A stretch of DNA of 64,000 bases, taken from positions 29,836-93,835 of the forward strand of contig CALZIK010000089.1 in the NCBI GenBank assembly GCA_945787635.1, read 5' to 3'. Below are positions 29,092-38,248 of the stretch, piece after piece. Positions within the stretch are counted from its first letter, which is position 1. Every line of letters starts with the position of its first letter. The translations under genes and the position numbers were made by a program. The notes under the pieces were generated by a model that was not told the origin of the DNA, made no database searches, and saw only the letters and a list, made by a program, of their open reading frames with translations. This DNA is from Thermoanaerobaculia bacterium. GTDB taxonomy: Bacteria > Acidobacteriota > Thermoanaerobaculia > Multivoradales > JAHEKO01.

Positions 29092-29679
29092 ATGACAAAG
29101 GAGCCGCCGGAAGTCTCGGATGCCGAGATCGTAGCTGCGGTTCTCAAGGGCGAAAAGGAGAGATTCGGTGAGATCGTCAACCGGTACCAGGCCAGACTGG
29201 TCAACTTCCTCTACCGATTGCTTTACGACAAGGCGGAAGCCCATGATCTCTCGCAAGAGGTTTTCTTCAAGACCTACCAGGCCCTCGACCGGTACGATCC
29301 GCAGTACAAGTTCTCGACCTGGCTCTTTCGAGTTGGTCAGAACGCCGCGATCGACCGGCTGCGAAAGAGACGCCTCAAGCTGGTCTCGATGGACCGGCCG
29401 ACGCGAGGAACCGAGTCGGATTCCACGTGGGAGTTCCCGAGCGGGGACCGAGGACCCTATGGCGAGATCCGAAACCGTGAACGCGGACAGGCGATATCCG
29501 AGGCCGTTCAGGGGCTGCCGTGGGAATACCGGGAGTTGATCGTGATGCGACACTATGGCGAGTTGTCCTACAACGAGATCGCGGAGATCAAGAAGCTTCC
29601 GTTGGGAACGGTGAAGAACAAGCTGTTTAGGGCGCGCCAGATGCTCAAAGAAGGCCTGGCGGAGTATCTGACGGACTGA
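29092..29679 (+). CDS. RNA polymerase sigma factor, ECF (RpoE-like) group
   Basis: Alternative sigma factor directing RNA polymerase to stress or envelope promoters. ATG 29092 gives 195 residues; TTG 29068 would add eight. Region 2 is VNRYQARLVNFLYRLLYDKAEAHDLSQEVFFKTYQAL with RYDPQYKFSTWLFRVGQNAAIDRLRKRR. Region 4 is VQGLPWEYRELIVMRHYGELSYNEIAEIKKLPLGTVKNKLFRARQML. No extra C-terminal domain is present. Its cognate anti-sigma gene follows after 23 bases. It may control its own operon and the bactofilin-like gene. Confidence 0.95.
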   Translation: MTKEPPEVSDAEIVAAVLKGEKERFGEIVNRYQARLVNFLYRLLYDKAEAHDLSQEVFFKTYQALDRYDPQYKFSTWLFRVGQNAAIDRLRKRRLKLVSMDRPTRGTESDSTWEFPSGDRGPYGEIRNRERGQAISEAVQGLPWEYRELIVMRHYGELSYNEIAEIKKLPLGTVKNKLFRARQMLKEGLAEYLTD

Positions 29680-29702
29680 GAAATCGGCGTGGCGAGTTAA
29701 CG

Positions 29703-30311
29703 ATGTCCAGAAACCAAGCAAGACCCCACCTGGAGTTTCAAGAGCTTCTCTATCTGGAGAGCGACGGGGAGCTTACGTCGAGCGAAGGGCGCGACCTGGA
29801 AGCCCACGTCGCCGGTTGCGGCGAGTGCCGCGATGTCGGCGAGGAGCTTTCCGCACTGACCAGTCTTATGGCCGAATCGAAGATCGAGGCGGATCCAGAT
29901 CTGGCCCGGCGCGTGCTCGAGAACCTCCCGCCCGCGGATTGGGAGATGCGCCGCCCGGCGAACTGGCGAGCGGCCGCTGCCGCCTTTGTCGGCCTGCTGG
30001 TTGGCGCCTGGGTTCTGACGTTCAAGGGTCAGCCGCTCGGGGAGGCGGGGCCCTGGATAGGGACGTTGACCGCGATGGCCGAGCTGTTCCGTTCAGCGGC
30101 CCTGGCCGGAGCCGGTCTGCTCTCGGCTTCCTGGACCGGTGTCGGTCTGGCCGTGGGTGAGGTTCTCTCGCGATCCTGGGCCGGGTTCGCGGTCTTCGGG
30201 CTCTTCGTGCTCGGTATCGATCTGCTGTTTGTGCGCTACGTCTGGCGGCTTTCCAGGCGCGAGGCAGCGGAGGCGGTCGTGAACGGGCGTGGCCGCCGCG
30301 AGTCCGACTAG
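29703..30311 (+). CDS. Zinc-finger anti-sigma factor, membrane protein
   Basis: Probably binds and inhibits the preceding ECF sigma factor. The 202 residues begin with a ZAS-type domain whose metal ligands are H-x3-C-x2-C (AHVAGCGECRDVG, about residues 36-46). A single helix near residue 85 (AAAAFVGLLVGAWVLTF) follows. Further hydrophobic segments (LAGAGLLSASWTGVGLAVGEVL and FAVFGLFVLGIDLLFVRYVW) suggest three helices. The periplasmic or membrane C-terminus would sense the signal. Spacing and order (sigma, then anti-sigma) support the assignment. Confidence 0.82.
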   Translation: MSRNQARPHLEFQELLYLESDGELTSSEGRDLEAHVAGCGECRDVGEELSALTSLMAESKIEADPDLARRVLENLPPADWEMRRPANWRAAAAAFVGLLVGAWVLTFKGQPLGEAGPWIGTLTAMAELFRSAALAGAGLLSASWTGVGLAVGEVLSRSWAGFAVFGLFVLGIDLLFVRYVWRLSRREAAEAVVNGRGRRESD

Positions 30312-30324
30312 AGCGCTCTCGCGC

Positions 30325-30330
30325 TAGACT
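30325..30330 (+). promoter_or_regulatory. Putative -10 box for a leaderless transcript of the bactofilin-like gene
   Basis: TAGACT is followed by eight bases and then the ATG at 30339. No Shine-Dalgarno sequence lies before that ATG. Transcription would start at or within a base or two of the A of ATG, the geometry of a leaderless gene. Confidence 0.4.
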
Positions 30331-30338
30331 CTTCGCTG

Positions 30339-31247
30339 ATGAAGAGTGCGGGCATCCTCGCTGTCCTGCTCCTGATTGGCGCGCCGGTCGAGGCGCCGCC
30401 TCGGGAGTCGGCGCTGGTTGTCGAGGCCGGTGGCCTCGCCCGGCGCCAGCTGGTCGCTGTGGGTCGCGATCTGGTCGTGAACGGCGAAGCGCTCGATGGC
30501 GTGGCGGCGGTGAACGGCTCGGTCCGGATCAATGGTGTCGTCCGAGGGGACGTCATCGCTCTGGGAGGCGACGTGGCGGTTGCCGGGCGGGCGCGGGTCG
30601 ACGGCGACATCTTCGTTCTGGGTGGGCAACTGATCGCCGAGGGTGGCTCGGTCATTGCCGGCCGTTCGGTCTCGTATCCGACAATCAGCGGCGCATGGCT
30701 GGTCTTGCTCGAGGGGCCGAGTCTTGGATTGTCGGCGTTTTCGCGCGTGCTCCTCGGCGCGAAGCTCGCCATGCTCGCGGCCTGGCTGCTGTGGTCGGTC
30801 CTGGTCATGGCGTCGAGCGGACGGGAGATGCTGAGCGCCTCGTCGGCCGTCCGTTCCGAGCCGCTGCGCATGTTCGTGGTGGGCCTCGGTACCGTTCTGA
30901 GCCTATTCTTGACCGCGCTTTTCTTCAGTGCGCTGGCCTCGTCGGTCGTGGGCATACCGCTCTTGTTTCTGGTGGTCATACTCATGGTGCTGTTCAAATT
31001 GTGGGGCAGCGTGGCGGTGTTTCACGCGGCGGGGACGTGGCTTTGCCGGGGGCTTCGGGGACGCTCGAGCCATGTCAACGCGGCGGTGATCGGGTTGCTG
31101 GCTCTGGGGGCCATCAAACTGCTGCCCTGGTTGGGCACCTGGGTCTGGACGGTGGTGACGCTCCTGGGCGTGGGATGCGCGGTCGCGACGAAGTTCGGCC
31201 GGCGCGAGCCGTGGTTCGAGCCAGCCCTGTCCGGCGAGCTCGAATGA
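30339..31247 (+). CDS. Membrane protein with bactofilin-like N-terminal beta domain
   Basis: A 302-residue protein with a signal-like N-terminus (MKSAGILAVLLLIGAPVEA). A short right-handed beta-helix of polymer-forming/bactofilin type follows (VGRDLVVNGEALDGVAAVNGSVRING, VRGDVIALGGDVAVAGRARVDGDIFVLGGQL). The C-terminal half (about 115-290) has four or five transmembrane segments, including LGAKLAMLAAWLLWSVLVM and SVVGIPLLFLVVILMVLFKLWGSVAV. Similar proteins often lie beside ECF sigma/anti-sigma pairs, as here. The function of the family is unknown. It follows the anti-sigma gene by 27 bases but has its own candidate -10 box. Confidence 0.8.
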   Translation: MKSAGILAVLLLIGAPVEAPPRESALVVEAGGLARRQLVAVGRDLVVNGEALDGVAAVNGSVRINGVVRGDVIALGGDVAVAGRARVDGDIFVLGGQLIAEGGSVIAGRSVSYPTISGAWLVLLEGPSLGLSAFSRVLLGAKLAMLAAWLLWSVLVMASSGREMLSASSAVRSEPLRMFVVGLGTVLSLFLTALFFSALASSVVGIPLLFLVVILMVLFKLWGSVAVFHAAGTWLCRGLRGRSSHVNAAVIGLLALGAIKLLPWLGTWVWTVVTLLGVGCAVATKFGRREPWFEPALSGELE

Positions 31248-31419
31248 GTGCAGCTCACGGCGGACGACTGAGGCCTCGAGCAGAGGCTCGCAGCTTGACC
31301 GCCCAACCACGTTGCCGTAGTCTCGGCTCGGTGTCCAAGCGTGGTTTTTTCGGACGAGAAAGCCGGGCCGAACTCGGCTTTGCTGCGCGGACTCTCCTTC
31401 CCAAAATCGGTCAAATCTG

Positions 31420-33267
31420 ATGTTCTGCCAGGTCTGTGGAGCGTTGAATCGCGAGGAAGAGGAGTATTGCGCGCGCTGCCATAGCAAGCTCCTGGTGCTT
31501 TCCGGACAGGGCACCGACGCGCCCTCCGACTTCGAAGACGTGCCACCGGAGGAGAACTTCTCCTTCGACGAGCATCTGCTCGAGCGTATTTCGATTCTTG
31601 AAGAAGCGGTCAAGAGATCGGCGGAAACGATCCGGGAGCTGATGACGGCGCTCAACAAGCAGGAGCGCTCGATCGTCGTCAATCAGACCGGTGTCTCCGC
31701 TCTGCGTGAGCTGCTGGAAACCAAGCGGATCGTCGCGACCGATGAATGGAACGAGCTCTGGCAGTCGCGAATGGACTACCAGCTTCTGGCTCTCGAAAAG
31801 CGGGAGCGCTTCGTCGAGGTCAAGGACCGCATGGTGGCGCTGTTCAACGGCAAGCGCAGGAAGCTGTTCACCGAGCTGCTGGACGACGCCGAGTACGCGC
31901 TCTTCGGATTCGACGTCGAGCGCGCCATGAACGCCCTGGAGACGGCTTACCGTCTCGACAAGGAAAACTACGAACTCGGCTACTTTATCGGCGAGACCTA
32001 CTTCAACGACGGTGACACCGAGCGAGCCCTGGCCTATTTCAGCCAGGTTCTGGCCGCCGCGCCGGAGCACTATGAGGGTCTGGTTTACACCGGCGTCATT
32101 CAGCACGAGCGGGGTGACGCGGAGAAAGCCGAGGCCATGCTGCAGCGCGCGCTGGCGCTTCATCCCGACTCGTTTCTGCCCTCGTTCAGTCTCGGCGCGG
32201 TATTCGCGGCCCGCGGCAATCTGGCCAGCGCGGTAACTCTGCTCGAGCGCGCCGTGTCGCTCGATCCGGTGCCGGAGGCTCTGTTTCTGTTGGGCAGCTG
32301 CTACTACGAAATGGGCAAGCCGACCCTTGCGGCCCGCTCGCTCGAGGAGACCGTTCGGCGGGACCCGGCGCACGAAGAGGCCTATCACCTATTGGGCCTT
32401 GCCTATCTTGACCGCGGCTGGCACCAGAAGGCGCTCGACGCCTTTCGCCGAGCGCAACGGCTCAACCCCAAGAAGCTCCGCTATCAGGATCTGATCCGCT
32501 ACCTGTCCGGGCATCGAGAGTCGCCACTGCCGGAGGTTTCGGCCGAGGCGCGCGGTTGGCTCGACAAGGCGAACGAGGCCAGCGAGCTCTCGCGCCCCAA
32601 TCGAGTGCTCTCCTGCTATCGCAGCGCGCTCGAGGTCGAGCCCGACAACCCGACCTTGCTGATCAGCTTTGCGCTCGTCTGCCTCGAGCACAAGCGCTCC
32701 AAGGAAAGCGAGGCCGCAACTCGCCGCCTGCTCGAGCTCGAGCCCAACGAGATGCTCAAGGCCACGGCCTGCGCCACGTTGATCGAGGCGCTGCGCGCGG
32801 AGGGTCGGTTTCGTGAGGGATTCAGAGTCGGTAACCGGCTGCTGAAGGAAGGCTCGTCCAGCTTCGCACGCGCGATTGCCTACTATGAGATGGCTTTCTC
32901 GCTCGCCGAGATGGAGGAGGACCTGGACGAAGCACTCGACCTGGCCCGCCGGTCGCTCGAAACATCACCCGAGGAGCTGCGGCAGTTCCCGCTCGCGGCG
33001 CTCGGCTGGGTGCACTACAAACGGGACGAATTCGACGAGGCGGTGGACTTCCTGTCTCGTTCGAGCGAGCTCGACGCGTCGGCGCCCACGCTCACCCATC
33101 TCGGCATGGCCCTGCTCGCATCCGGCGAAGACGAGGAGGCCAAGCGGGTGCTCGCGCAGGCGCGCGAGGTCGAGGGCCTGGGTATGTCGGTCCAGCAGAA
33201 GATGATGGAGTGCATGAAGGACACCAATCGTCTGCTCGAGCGCGTGCAGGAAAAAGAACGCCGGTAG
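31420..33267 (+). CDS. TPR protein with N-terminal zinc ribbon
   Basis: A 615-residue, probably cytoplasmic protein. The first 25 residues form a zinc ribbon (C3, C6, C17, C20, in MFCQVCGALNREEEEYCARC). A linker and helical region (about 30-165) precede about ten TPRs, for example YFIGETYFNDGDTERALAYFSQVLAAAPEHYEGLV and YHLLGLAYLDRGWHQKALDAFRRAQRLNPKKLRY, running to about residue 590. The C-terminus is helical with many Lys/Glu. Function unknown; such proteins are often scaffolds. It is followed 22 bases later by proS. Its 170-base upstream gap shows no other gene. Confidence 0.85.
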   Translation: MFCQVCGALNREEEEYCARCHSKLLVLSGQGTDAPSDFEDVPPEENFSFDEHLLERISILEEAVKRSAETIRELMTALNKQERSIVVNQTGVSALRELLETKRIVATDEWNELWQSRMDYQLLALEKRERFVEVKDRMVALFNGKRRKLFTELLDDAEYALFGFDVERAMNALETAYRLDKENYELGYFIGETYFNDGDTERALAYFSQVLAAAPEHYEGLVYTGVIQHERGDAEKAEAMLQRALALHPDSFLPSFSLGAVFAARGNLASAVTLLERAVSLDPVPEALFLLGSCYYEMGKPTLAARSLEETVRRDPAHEEAYHLLGLAYLDRGWHQKALDAFRRAQRLNPKKLRYQDLIRYLSGHRESPLPEVSAEARGWLDKANEASELSRPNRVLSCYRSALEVEPDNPTLLISFALVCLEHKRSKESEAATRRLLELEPNEMLKATACATLIEALRAEGRFREGFRVGNRLLKEGSSSFARAIAYYEMAFSLAEMEEDLDEALDLARRSLETSPEELRQFPLAALGWVHYKRDEFDEAVDFLSRSSELDASAPTLTHLGMALLASGEDEEAKRVLAQAREVEGLGMSVQQKMMECMKDTNRLLERVQEKERR

Positions 33268-33289
33268 GGCCGGGGGGGCCGCGGGGAAG

Positions 33290-35017
33290 ATGCGCTGGAG
33301 CCGGTTCTATCTCTTCACGACTCGCGAAGTCCCCAAGGACGCGGAGGTGGTGAGCCATCAGCTGATGGTGCGCACCGGCATGATCCGCAAGACCGCGGCG
33401 GGGATCTACAGCTACCTGCCACTGGGCTGGCGCAGCCTCTCGAAGCTCATGGCGATCGTTCGGCGCGAGCTCGGAGTCGCCGGTAGTGTCGAGCTGACCA
33501 TGCCCGCGATCCAGCCGTCGGAGCTCTGGAAGGAGTCGGGGCGGTGGGCGGAATACGGCAAGGAGTTGCTGCGTATGGACGACCGCCACGGGCGCGACTT
33601 CTGTTTCGGTCCGACCCATGAAGAGGTGGTCACCGACATCGTTCGAAAGGACATCACCAGCTATCGCCAGCTGCCGGTCAACCTGTATCAGATTCAGGTG
33701 AAGTTCCGGGACGAGATCCGGCCGCGTTTCGGGCTGATGCGCGGGCGGGAGTTCCTCATGAAGGACGCCTACTCCTTCCATGCTGGCGAGGACAGCCTGG
33801 AGGACGCCTACGAGGCGATGGGCGCGGCCTACGAGCGGATCTTCGAGGCCTGTGGCCTGGATTTCATCCGGGTGGAGGCCGACTCCGGAGCGATCGGCGG
33901 CTCCGCGTCGCACGAGTTCATGGTTGTGGCCGACACCGGCGAGAGCCTGGTCTTGCGCTGCGAAGGCTGCGGCTACGGCGCCAACCAGGAAAAGGCCGAG
34001 ACCAAGGGGCTCGAGGCGCCCGAGCGCCGCTCCGAAGCGGCGGACGCGACGGTGGTTCCAACGCCGGGCAAGACCACGGTCGAGGACGTGGCGCAGTTCT
34101 TGGGTGTCGAGCCCCAGCGGGTGGTCAAGACGATCCTCTATCGCACCGAAACCGGACCCGTGGCGGCACTGGTTCGGGGTGACCGCGAGGTCAATTCGGT
34201 CAAGCTCAAGAACCTCCTCGGAGTCCAGGATCTCGAGCTCGCCGAGCAGGATCTGGTCGAACAGGTGAGCGGCGCCCCGGTCGGCTATGCCGGCCCGATC
34301 GGACTCGACGGAGTCCGTTTGATCGCCGACCGATCCGTCGAAGGTGTGACCGCCTTTGTTTGTGGCGCCAATCAGCCGGATGCTCATTGGGTCGGAGCCA
34401 GCCTCGCGCGCGATGTGCACCTCGATCGGTTCGAGGACATCCTGCTGGTGGGCGGAGGCGATCCCTGTCCGAGCTGTGGAAAACCGCTCACGATCTCCCA
34501 CGGCATCGAGGTCGGGCATATTTTCAAGCTCGGCACCAAGTACTCGGAACCCATGGGCTGCAGCTTTCTGGACGATCAGGGCGAGAGCCACCCGATGACC
34601 ATGGGGTGCTACGGCCTGGGCATCGGCCGCACGGTCGCTGCCGCGATCGAGCAGAATCACGACGAGAAGGGAGTCGTCTGGCCGCTGCCGCTGGCGCCCT
34701 TCGAAGCGCTGGTGGTGCCACTCAACATGAACGACGCCAACGTCGTTGGGACCGCCGATTCGATCTACCAAGCTCTGCTCGAAAAAGGCGTCGACGCGTT
34801 GCTCGATGATCGCAAGGAGCGTCCCGGGGTCAAGTTCAACGATGCCGATCTGATCGGCGTGCCGATTCGCGTGGTCGTCGGTTCGAAGTCGCTCGCCAAC
34901 GATCAGGTCGAGCTCTCGCTCAGGCGGGATGGCGAGAAAAAGCTCGTGCCGATCGCGAAGGTCGCCGAAGCGGTGCTCGACGAGATCGTTGGCGAGTCGC
35001 CGCGCCCGAAGAGCTGA
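33290..35017 (+). CDS. proS: Prolyl-tRNA synthetase, bacterial type with editing domain
   Basis: Charges tRNA-Pro and hydrolyses mis-acylated Ala-tRNA-Pro. The 575 residues have the class II core: RKTAAGIYSYLPLGWRSLSKL (motif 1), FCFGPTHEEVVTDIVRKDI and KFRDEIRPRFGLMRGREFLMKDAYSFH (motif 2). GCYGLGIGRTVAAAIEQNHDEKGVVWPLPLAPFEALVV is motif 3. A YbaK-like INS editing domain is inserted at about 245-390. Cysteine pairs CEGCGYGA and CPSCGKP flank the insertion, as is usual. The C-terminal anticodon-binding domain is complete. It converges on the CorC/HlyC gene with one base between the stops. Confidence 0.97.
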   Translation: MRWSRFYLFTTREVPKDAEVVSHQLMVRTGMIRKTAAGIYSYLPLGWRSLSKLMAIVRRELGVAGSVELTMPAIQPSELWKESGRWAEYGKELLRMDDRHGRDFCFGPTHEEVVTDIVRKDITSYRQLPVNLYQIQVKFRDEIRPRFGLMRGREFLMKDAYSFHAGEDSLEDAYEAMGAAYERIFEACGLDFIRVEADSGAIGGSASHEFMVVADTGESLVLRCEGCGYGANQEKAETKGLEAPERRSEAADATVVPTPGKTTVEDVAQFLGVEPQRVVKTILYRTETGPVAALVRGDREVNSVKLKNLLGVQDLELAEQDLVEQVSGAPVGYAGPIGLDGVRLIADRSVEGVTAFVCGANQPDAHWVGASLARDVHLDRFEDILLVGGGDPCPSCGKPLTISHGIEVGHIFKLGTKYSEPMGCSFLDDQGESHPMTMGCYGLGIGRTVAAAIEQNHDEKGVVWPLPLAPFEALVVPLNMNDANVVGTADSIYQALLEKGVDALLDDRKERPGVKFNDADLIGVPIRVVVGSKSLANDQVELSLRRDGEKKLVPIAKVAEAVLDEIVGESPRPKS

Positions 35018-35018
35018 C

Positions 35019-36380
35019 TCAGCCGGGAGGAGGCTCTTCGAGCTCGACGTCGATGTTGGCGACCTCGAGAGCCCGAATGCGGTTGCCTTTGACTTCGACT
35101 ACTCGCAGCTCGAGTGGTCCCAGCCGCACGACGTCGCCCGGGTGCGCCCGACGGCCGAGCTCGGAGAGGACGACACCGGCGACGGTGTCTTCGTCGCGGT
35201 CCGAGAACTCGACGCCCAGGGCCTGCTCGAGATCTTCGACCAGGGTCGAGCCGGCGACCTCGTAGTTGTCGCCCTGGCCCTGTACGATCTCCGGCACTTC
35301 GAGGTCGAACTCGTCTTGGATCTCGCCGACCAGCTCCTCGAGAACGTTCTCGAGCGAGACAATGCCGCTGACGCCGCCGTACTCGTCCAGCACCGCAGCC
35401 ATATGGATCTTCTCGTTGCGCAGGCGGCGCAGCAGGCGGTCGAGCGGCATGGTCGCCGGAACGAAGAGGATCTCTCGCTGGAGCTCGGTGAGTGATTCCG
35501 GAAGGGGCTCCGCCCGAAACACGTCCTTGATGTGAACCAGCCCGAGGATGTTGTCGAGATCGCCGTCACAGAGTGGAAAACGGGTGTGGCCGGCGCGGCG
35601 GGCGATCGCGATGTTTTCCATCATCGACAGTTGCGTCGAGAGAAAGACCACGTCCCGGCGGGGCACCATGATCTTGCGCGCGGGGCGCCCTGAGAATGTG
35701 AACACGTTGTCGAGAATGCGCCGTTTTTGCCGAGTCAACCGCTCGCTGGGCGTCGAGGCGAGCAGCAGGCGAAGCTCCTCTTCGTCGTGACTGATCTCTT
35801 CGCCGTGGAGCGGTTCGACGCCGAAGAGCCGGAGAATCCAGTTGGCGGCGTGATTGAGGAGCCAGATTGCCGGGTAGGTGATCTTGAAGAACAAGAAGAG
35901 CGGGATCGCAACCCACAGGCCGGTGGGTTTGGGCTTTCGAATCGCCAGCGATTTGGGCGCGACCTCGCCCAGGACGATATGGAGGATCGTGATGACCAGG
36001 AACGCCGAGCCGATGCTGATCGAGTGAACCAGGGTCGGTGTGGCGCCGGGGAACTTCATGATCAGGGGCTCGAGCAACCACGAGAACGCCGGCTCGCCGA
36101 TCCAGCCGAGCCCCAGGCTCGCGAGCGTGATCCCGAGCTGGGTCGCCGACAGGTAGGCGTCGAGGTGAGTGAGCATGTGCTTGGCGACCTTGGCGCGCCG
36201 GTCGCCCCTGCGCAGATCCGGCGCGAGCTGGGTCGGCCGCAGCTTGACCAGGGCGAACTCAGCCGCGACAAAGAACCCGTTGAGAAACACCAGAAAGACG
36301 CCGAGCGCCAGGCCCAGCCACGGGTTCACTTCGAACGATCCGGGCAGGCCGCCGGTGGCCACCACCCACAATGCGCTCAT
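35019..36380 (-). CDS. CorC/HlyC (CNNM-type) membrane protein with CBS pair
   Basis: Hemolysin-family protein thought to mediate Mg2+ or cobalt efflux. The 453 residues have a DUF21/CNNM membrane domain (about 15-215; FLVFLNGFFVAAEFALVKLR, ATQLGITLASLGLGWIGEPAF, VLGEVAPKSLAI). Two CBS domains follow (about 230-345; IMVPRRDVVFLST, ILGLVHIKDVF, AAVLDEYGGVSGIVSLENVLEELVGEI). The C-terminal CorC_HlyC domain has VAGSTLVEDLEQALGVEFSD and VRLGPLELRVVEVKGNRI. It is transcribed towards proS and divergently from the first CRTAC1-type gene. Confidence 0.94.
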   Translation of the reverse strand: MSALWVVATGGLPGSFEVNPWLGLALGVFLVFLNGFFVAAEFALVKLRPTQLAPDLRRGDRRAKVAKHMLTHLDAYLSATQLGITLASLGLGWIGEPAFSWLLEPLIMKFPGATPTLVHSISIGSAFLVITILHIVLGEVAPKSLAIRKPKPTGLWVAIPLFLFFKITYPAIWLLNHAANWILRLFGVEPLHGEEISHDEEELRLLLASTPSERLTRQKRRILDNVFTFSGRPARKIMVPRRDVVFLSTQLSMMENIAIARRAGHTRFPLCDGDLDNILGLVHIKDVFRAEPLPESLTELQREILFVPATMPLDRLLRRLRNEKIHMAAVLDEYGGVSGIVSLENVLEELVGEIQDEFDLEVPEIVQGQGDNYEVAGSTLVEDLEQALGVEFSDRDEDTVAGVVLSELGRRAHPGDVVRLGPLELRVVEVKGNRIRALEVANIDVELEEPPPG

Positions 36381-36571
36381 ATCGACACCCGAACTCCGCG
36401 TCGCGCCGCCATCCAGGTTCTACGCGGCCTCTGCCAGCGACCGGACCGTCAGGGACCTGGAGTGGCTACAGACAGGGTCGGAGTCGCGTTGACTGGGGTC
36501 GTCCATTCGAGCCAAAGCAGTTTAGCATAGCGAAATCGGCGTCCGAGGACTCCGCCGAGGTCAAGACCGAC

Positions 36572-38248
36572 ATGCTTCGCCCTGACGACAACTTCCGGAT
36601 CTCTCGCTTGCTAGCGGCGGCGGGCCTGTTGCTGTGGCTACCAATCGCCTCCGCGGCGTTGTGCTCGGATGGCCGCGCGGCGGAGCCCGTCTTCACGGAG
36701 GTTTCGGGACAATGGCAACTCGACTTTCGCCATCACCACGGCGGCAGCGGCAGGTTCTACATGGTCGAAACGATGGGCTCCGGAGTCGTTCTCTTCGACT
36801 ATGACCGGGACGGGGATACCGATGTGTTCTTCGTCGACAGCGGCGCCCTGCCTGGGTACGAAGGACCACCGGCGGGTTCACGGCTGTATCGCAACGACGG
36901 CGCGCGTCGTTTCACGGACGTCTCCGACCGCGCGGGACTGGGACTGGAGGAGTACGCCATGGGCGCCACCGCCGGCGACGTGGACCGAGACGGCGACCTC
37001 GACCTCTACCTGACGGCGTTCGGACCCAACCAGCTGTTTCTCAACCAGGGCGACGGCTCGTTCCTGCCGGCGCTCGGGGCCGGCGCGCGTGATCCGCTTT
37101 GGTCGACGTCGGCGGCCTTCGGGGACGTCGATCTGGACGGCGACCTCGACCTTTATGTCGCCAACTATGTCGACTTCACCTTGGACAACAATCTGCCGTG
37201 CGGAGACGTCGGACGAGGCCTGCGCTCTTATTGTCATCCGGATGTTTACGACGGCGTGCCGGACTCCTACTGGATCAATGACGGTCGCGGTAGCTTTTCT
37301 CCGGGATCGGGGATTTCGGCCGGCGGTGAGCCGGGCAAGGGGCTCGGAGTAGTGTTCGTCGATGACGACGCCGACGGTCTTCCCGACCTCTATGTCGCCA
37401 ACGACATGACCGCCAACCTGTTGTTTCGCAACCGGGGCGGCGGACTCTTCGAGGAGGAGGGCCTGGCCAGCGGCGTCGCCTACAGCGACCGCGGCGAGCC
37501 CGAAGCGGGAATGGGAGTGACCGCGGGGGACCTGGACGGAGACGGTCAGGTGGAGATCTTCGTGACCCATCTGGATCGCCAGTCGAACGCTCTCTATAGT
37601 CGTCGCGAGGAAGGCTTCTATATCGACGAGCGGCGCACCGGCGGGATGGTCGAAGCTTCTTACCACAAGGTCGGATTCGGAACCTCGTTCGCCGACCTCG
37701 ACAACGACGGAGATCTGGACGTGGCCGTGGCCAACGGCCATATCATTCACAACATCGAGGAGTGGGGGAGCGGTTCGACCTATCGTCAGCCGAACCAGAT
37801 CTTCGTCAACGACGGAGAGGGACGCATGCGGGAAGCGACGTCGGCGGGTCTCGGAGTCGTCCGGTCCAGTCGGGGATTGGCGGTCGGTGATCTCGACGCC
37901 GACGGCGACCTCGATCTCGTGATCAGCAACTCGAACGAGGAAGCGGAGGTCTACGAGAACCGGACGGTTCCAAGCGGGCGCTGGCTCGAGGTCGCGCTTG
38001 CCGGATCGCGTTCGGATCGCGACGGGGTCGGCGCCCGGGTCTCGATTGAAGGCGGCGGGCGAAGCCAAGTGCGGGAGATGCGCACGGCGTCTTCCTATCT
38101 TTCGCAGAACCCGTTGGTGCTGCACTTCGGCCTGGGCGGCGCCGCTGGCATCGAGGAAGCGCGAATCCACTGGCCCTCGGGCAAGCGTCAGATTCTGTCG
38201 GATCTACCCTCGAACCGGCGCCTGGTGGTGGTCGAGCCGGCATGGTGA
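36572..38248 (+). CDS. CRTAC1-type exported protein: seven FG-GAP motifs plus ASPIC/UnbV domain (1)
   Basis: ATG 36572 gives 558 residues with a signal peptide ending LPIASAALC. The body carries seven DxDxDG calcium-type motifs spread evenly (DYDRDGDTDVF, DVDRDGDLDLY, DVDLDGDLDLY, DDDADGLPDLY, DLDGDGQVEIF, DLDNDGDLDVA, DLDADGDLDLV), consistent with a seven-bladed propeller. A Cys pair C-x10-YCHP lies between motifs 3 and 4. The C-terminal ASPIC/UnbV domain has SDRDGVGARVSIEGGGRSQVREM and IHWPSGKRQIL. This protein lacks the HFNG-x-SG opening of its neighbours, with HHHGGSGRFY instead. It overlaps the next gene by seven bases. Function is unknown. Confidence 0.9.
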   Translation: MLRPDDNFRISRLLAAAGLLLWLPIASAALCSDGRAAEPVFTEVSGQWQLDFRHHHGGSGRFYMVETMGSGVVLFDYDRDGDTDVFFVDSGALPGYEGPPAGSRLYRNDGARRFTDVSDRAGLGLEEYAMGATAGDVDRDGDLDLYLTAFGPNQLFLNQGDGSFLPALGAGARDPLWSTSAAFGDVDLDGDLDLYVANYVDFTLDNNLPCGDVGRGLRSYCHPDVYDGVPDSYWINDGRGSFSPGSGISAGGEPGKGLGVVFVDDDADGLPDLYVANDMTANLLFRNRGGGLFEEEGLASGVAYSDRGEPEAGMGVTAGDLDGDGQVEIFVTHLDRQSNALYSRREEGFYIDERRTGGMVEASYHKVGFGTSFADLDNDGDLDVAVANGHIIHNIEEWGSGSTYRQPNQIFVNDGEGRMREATSAGLGVVRSSRGLAVGDLDADGDLDLVISNSNEEAEVYENRTVPSGRWLEVALAGSRSDRDGVGARVSIEGGGRSQVREMRTASSYLSQNPLVLHFGLGGAAGIEEARIHWPSGKRQILSDLPSNRRLVVVEPAW

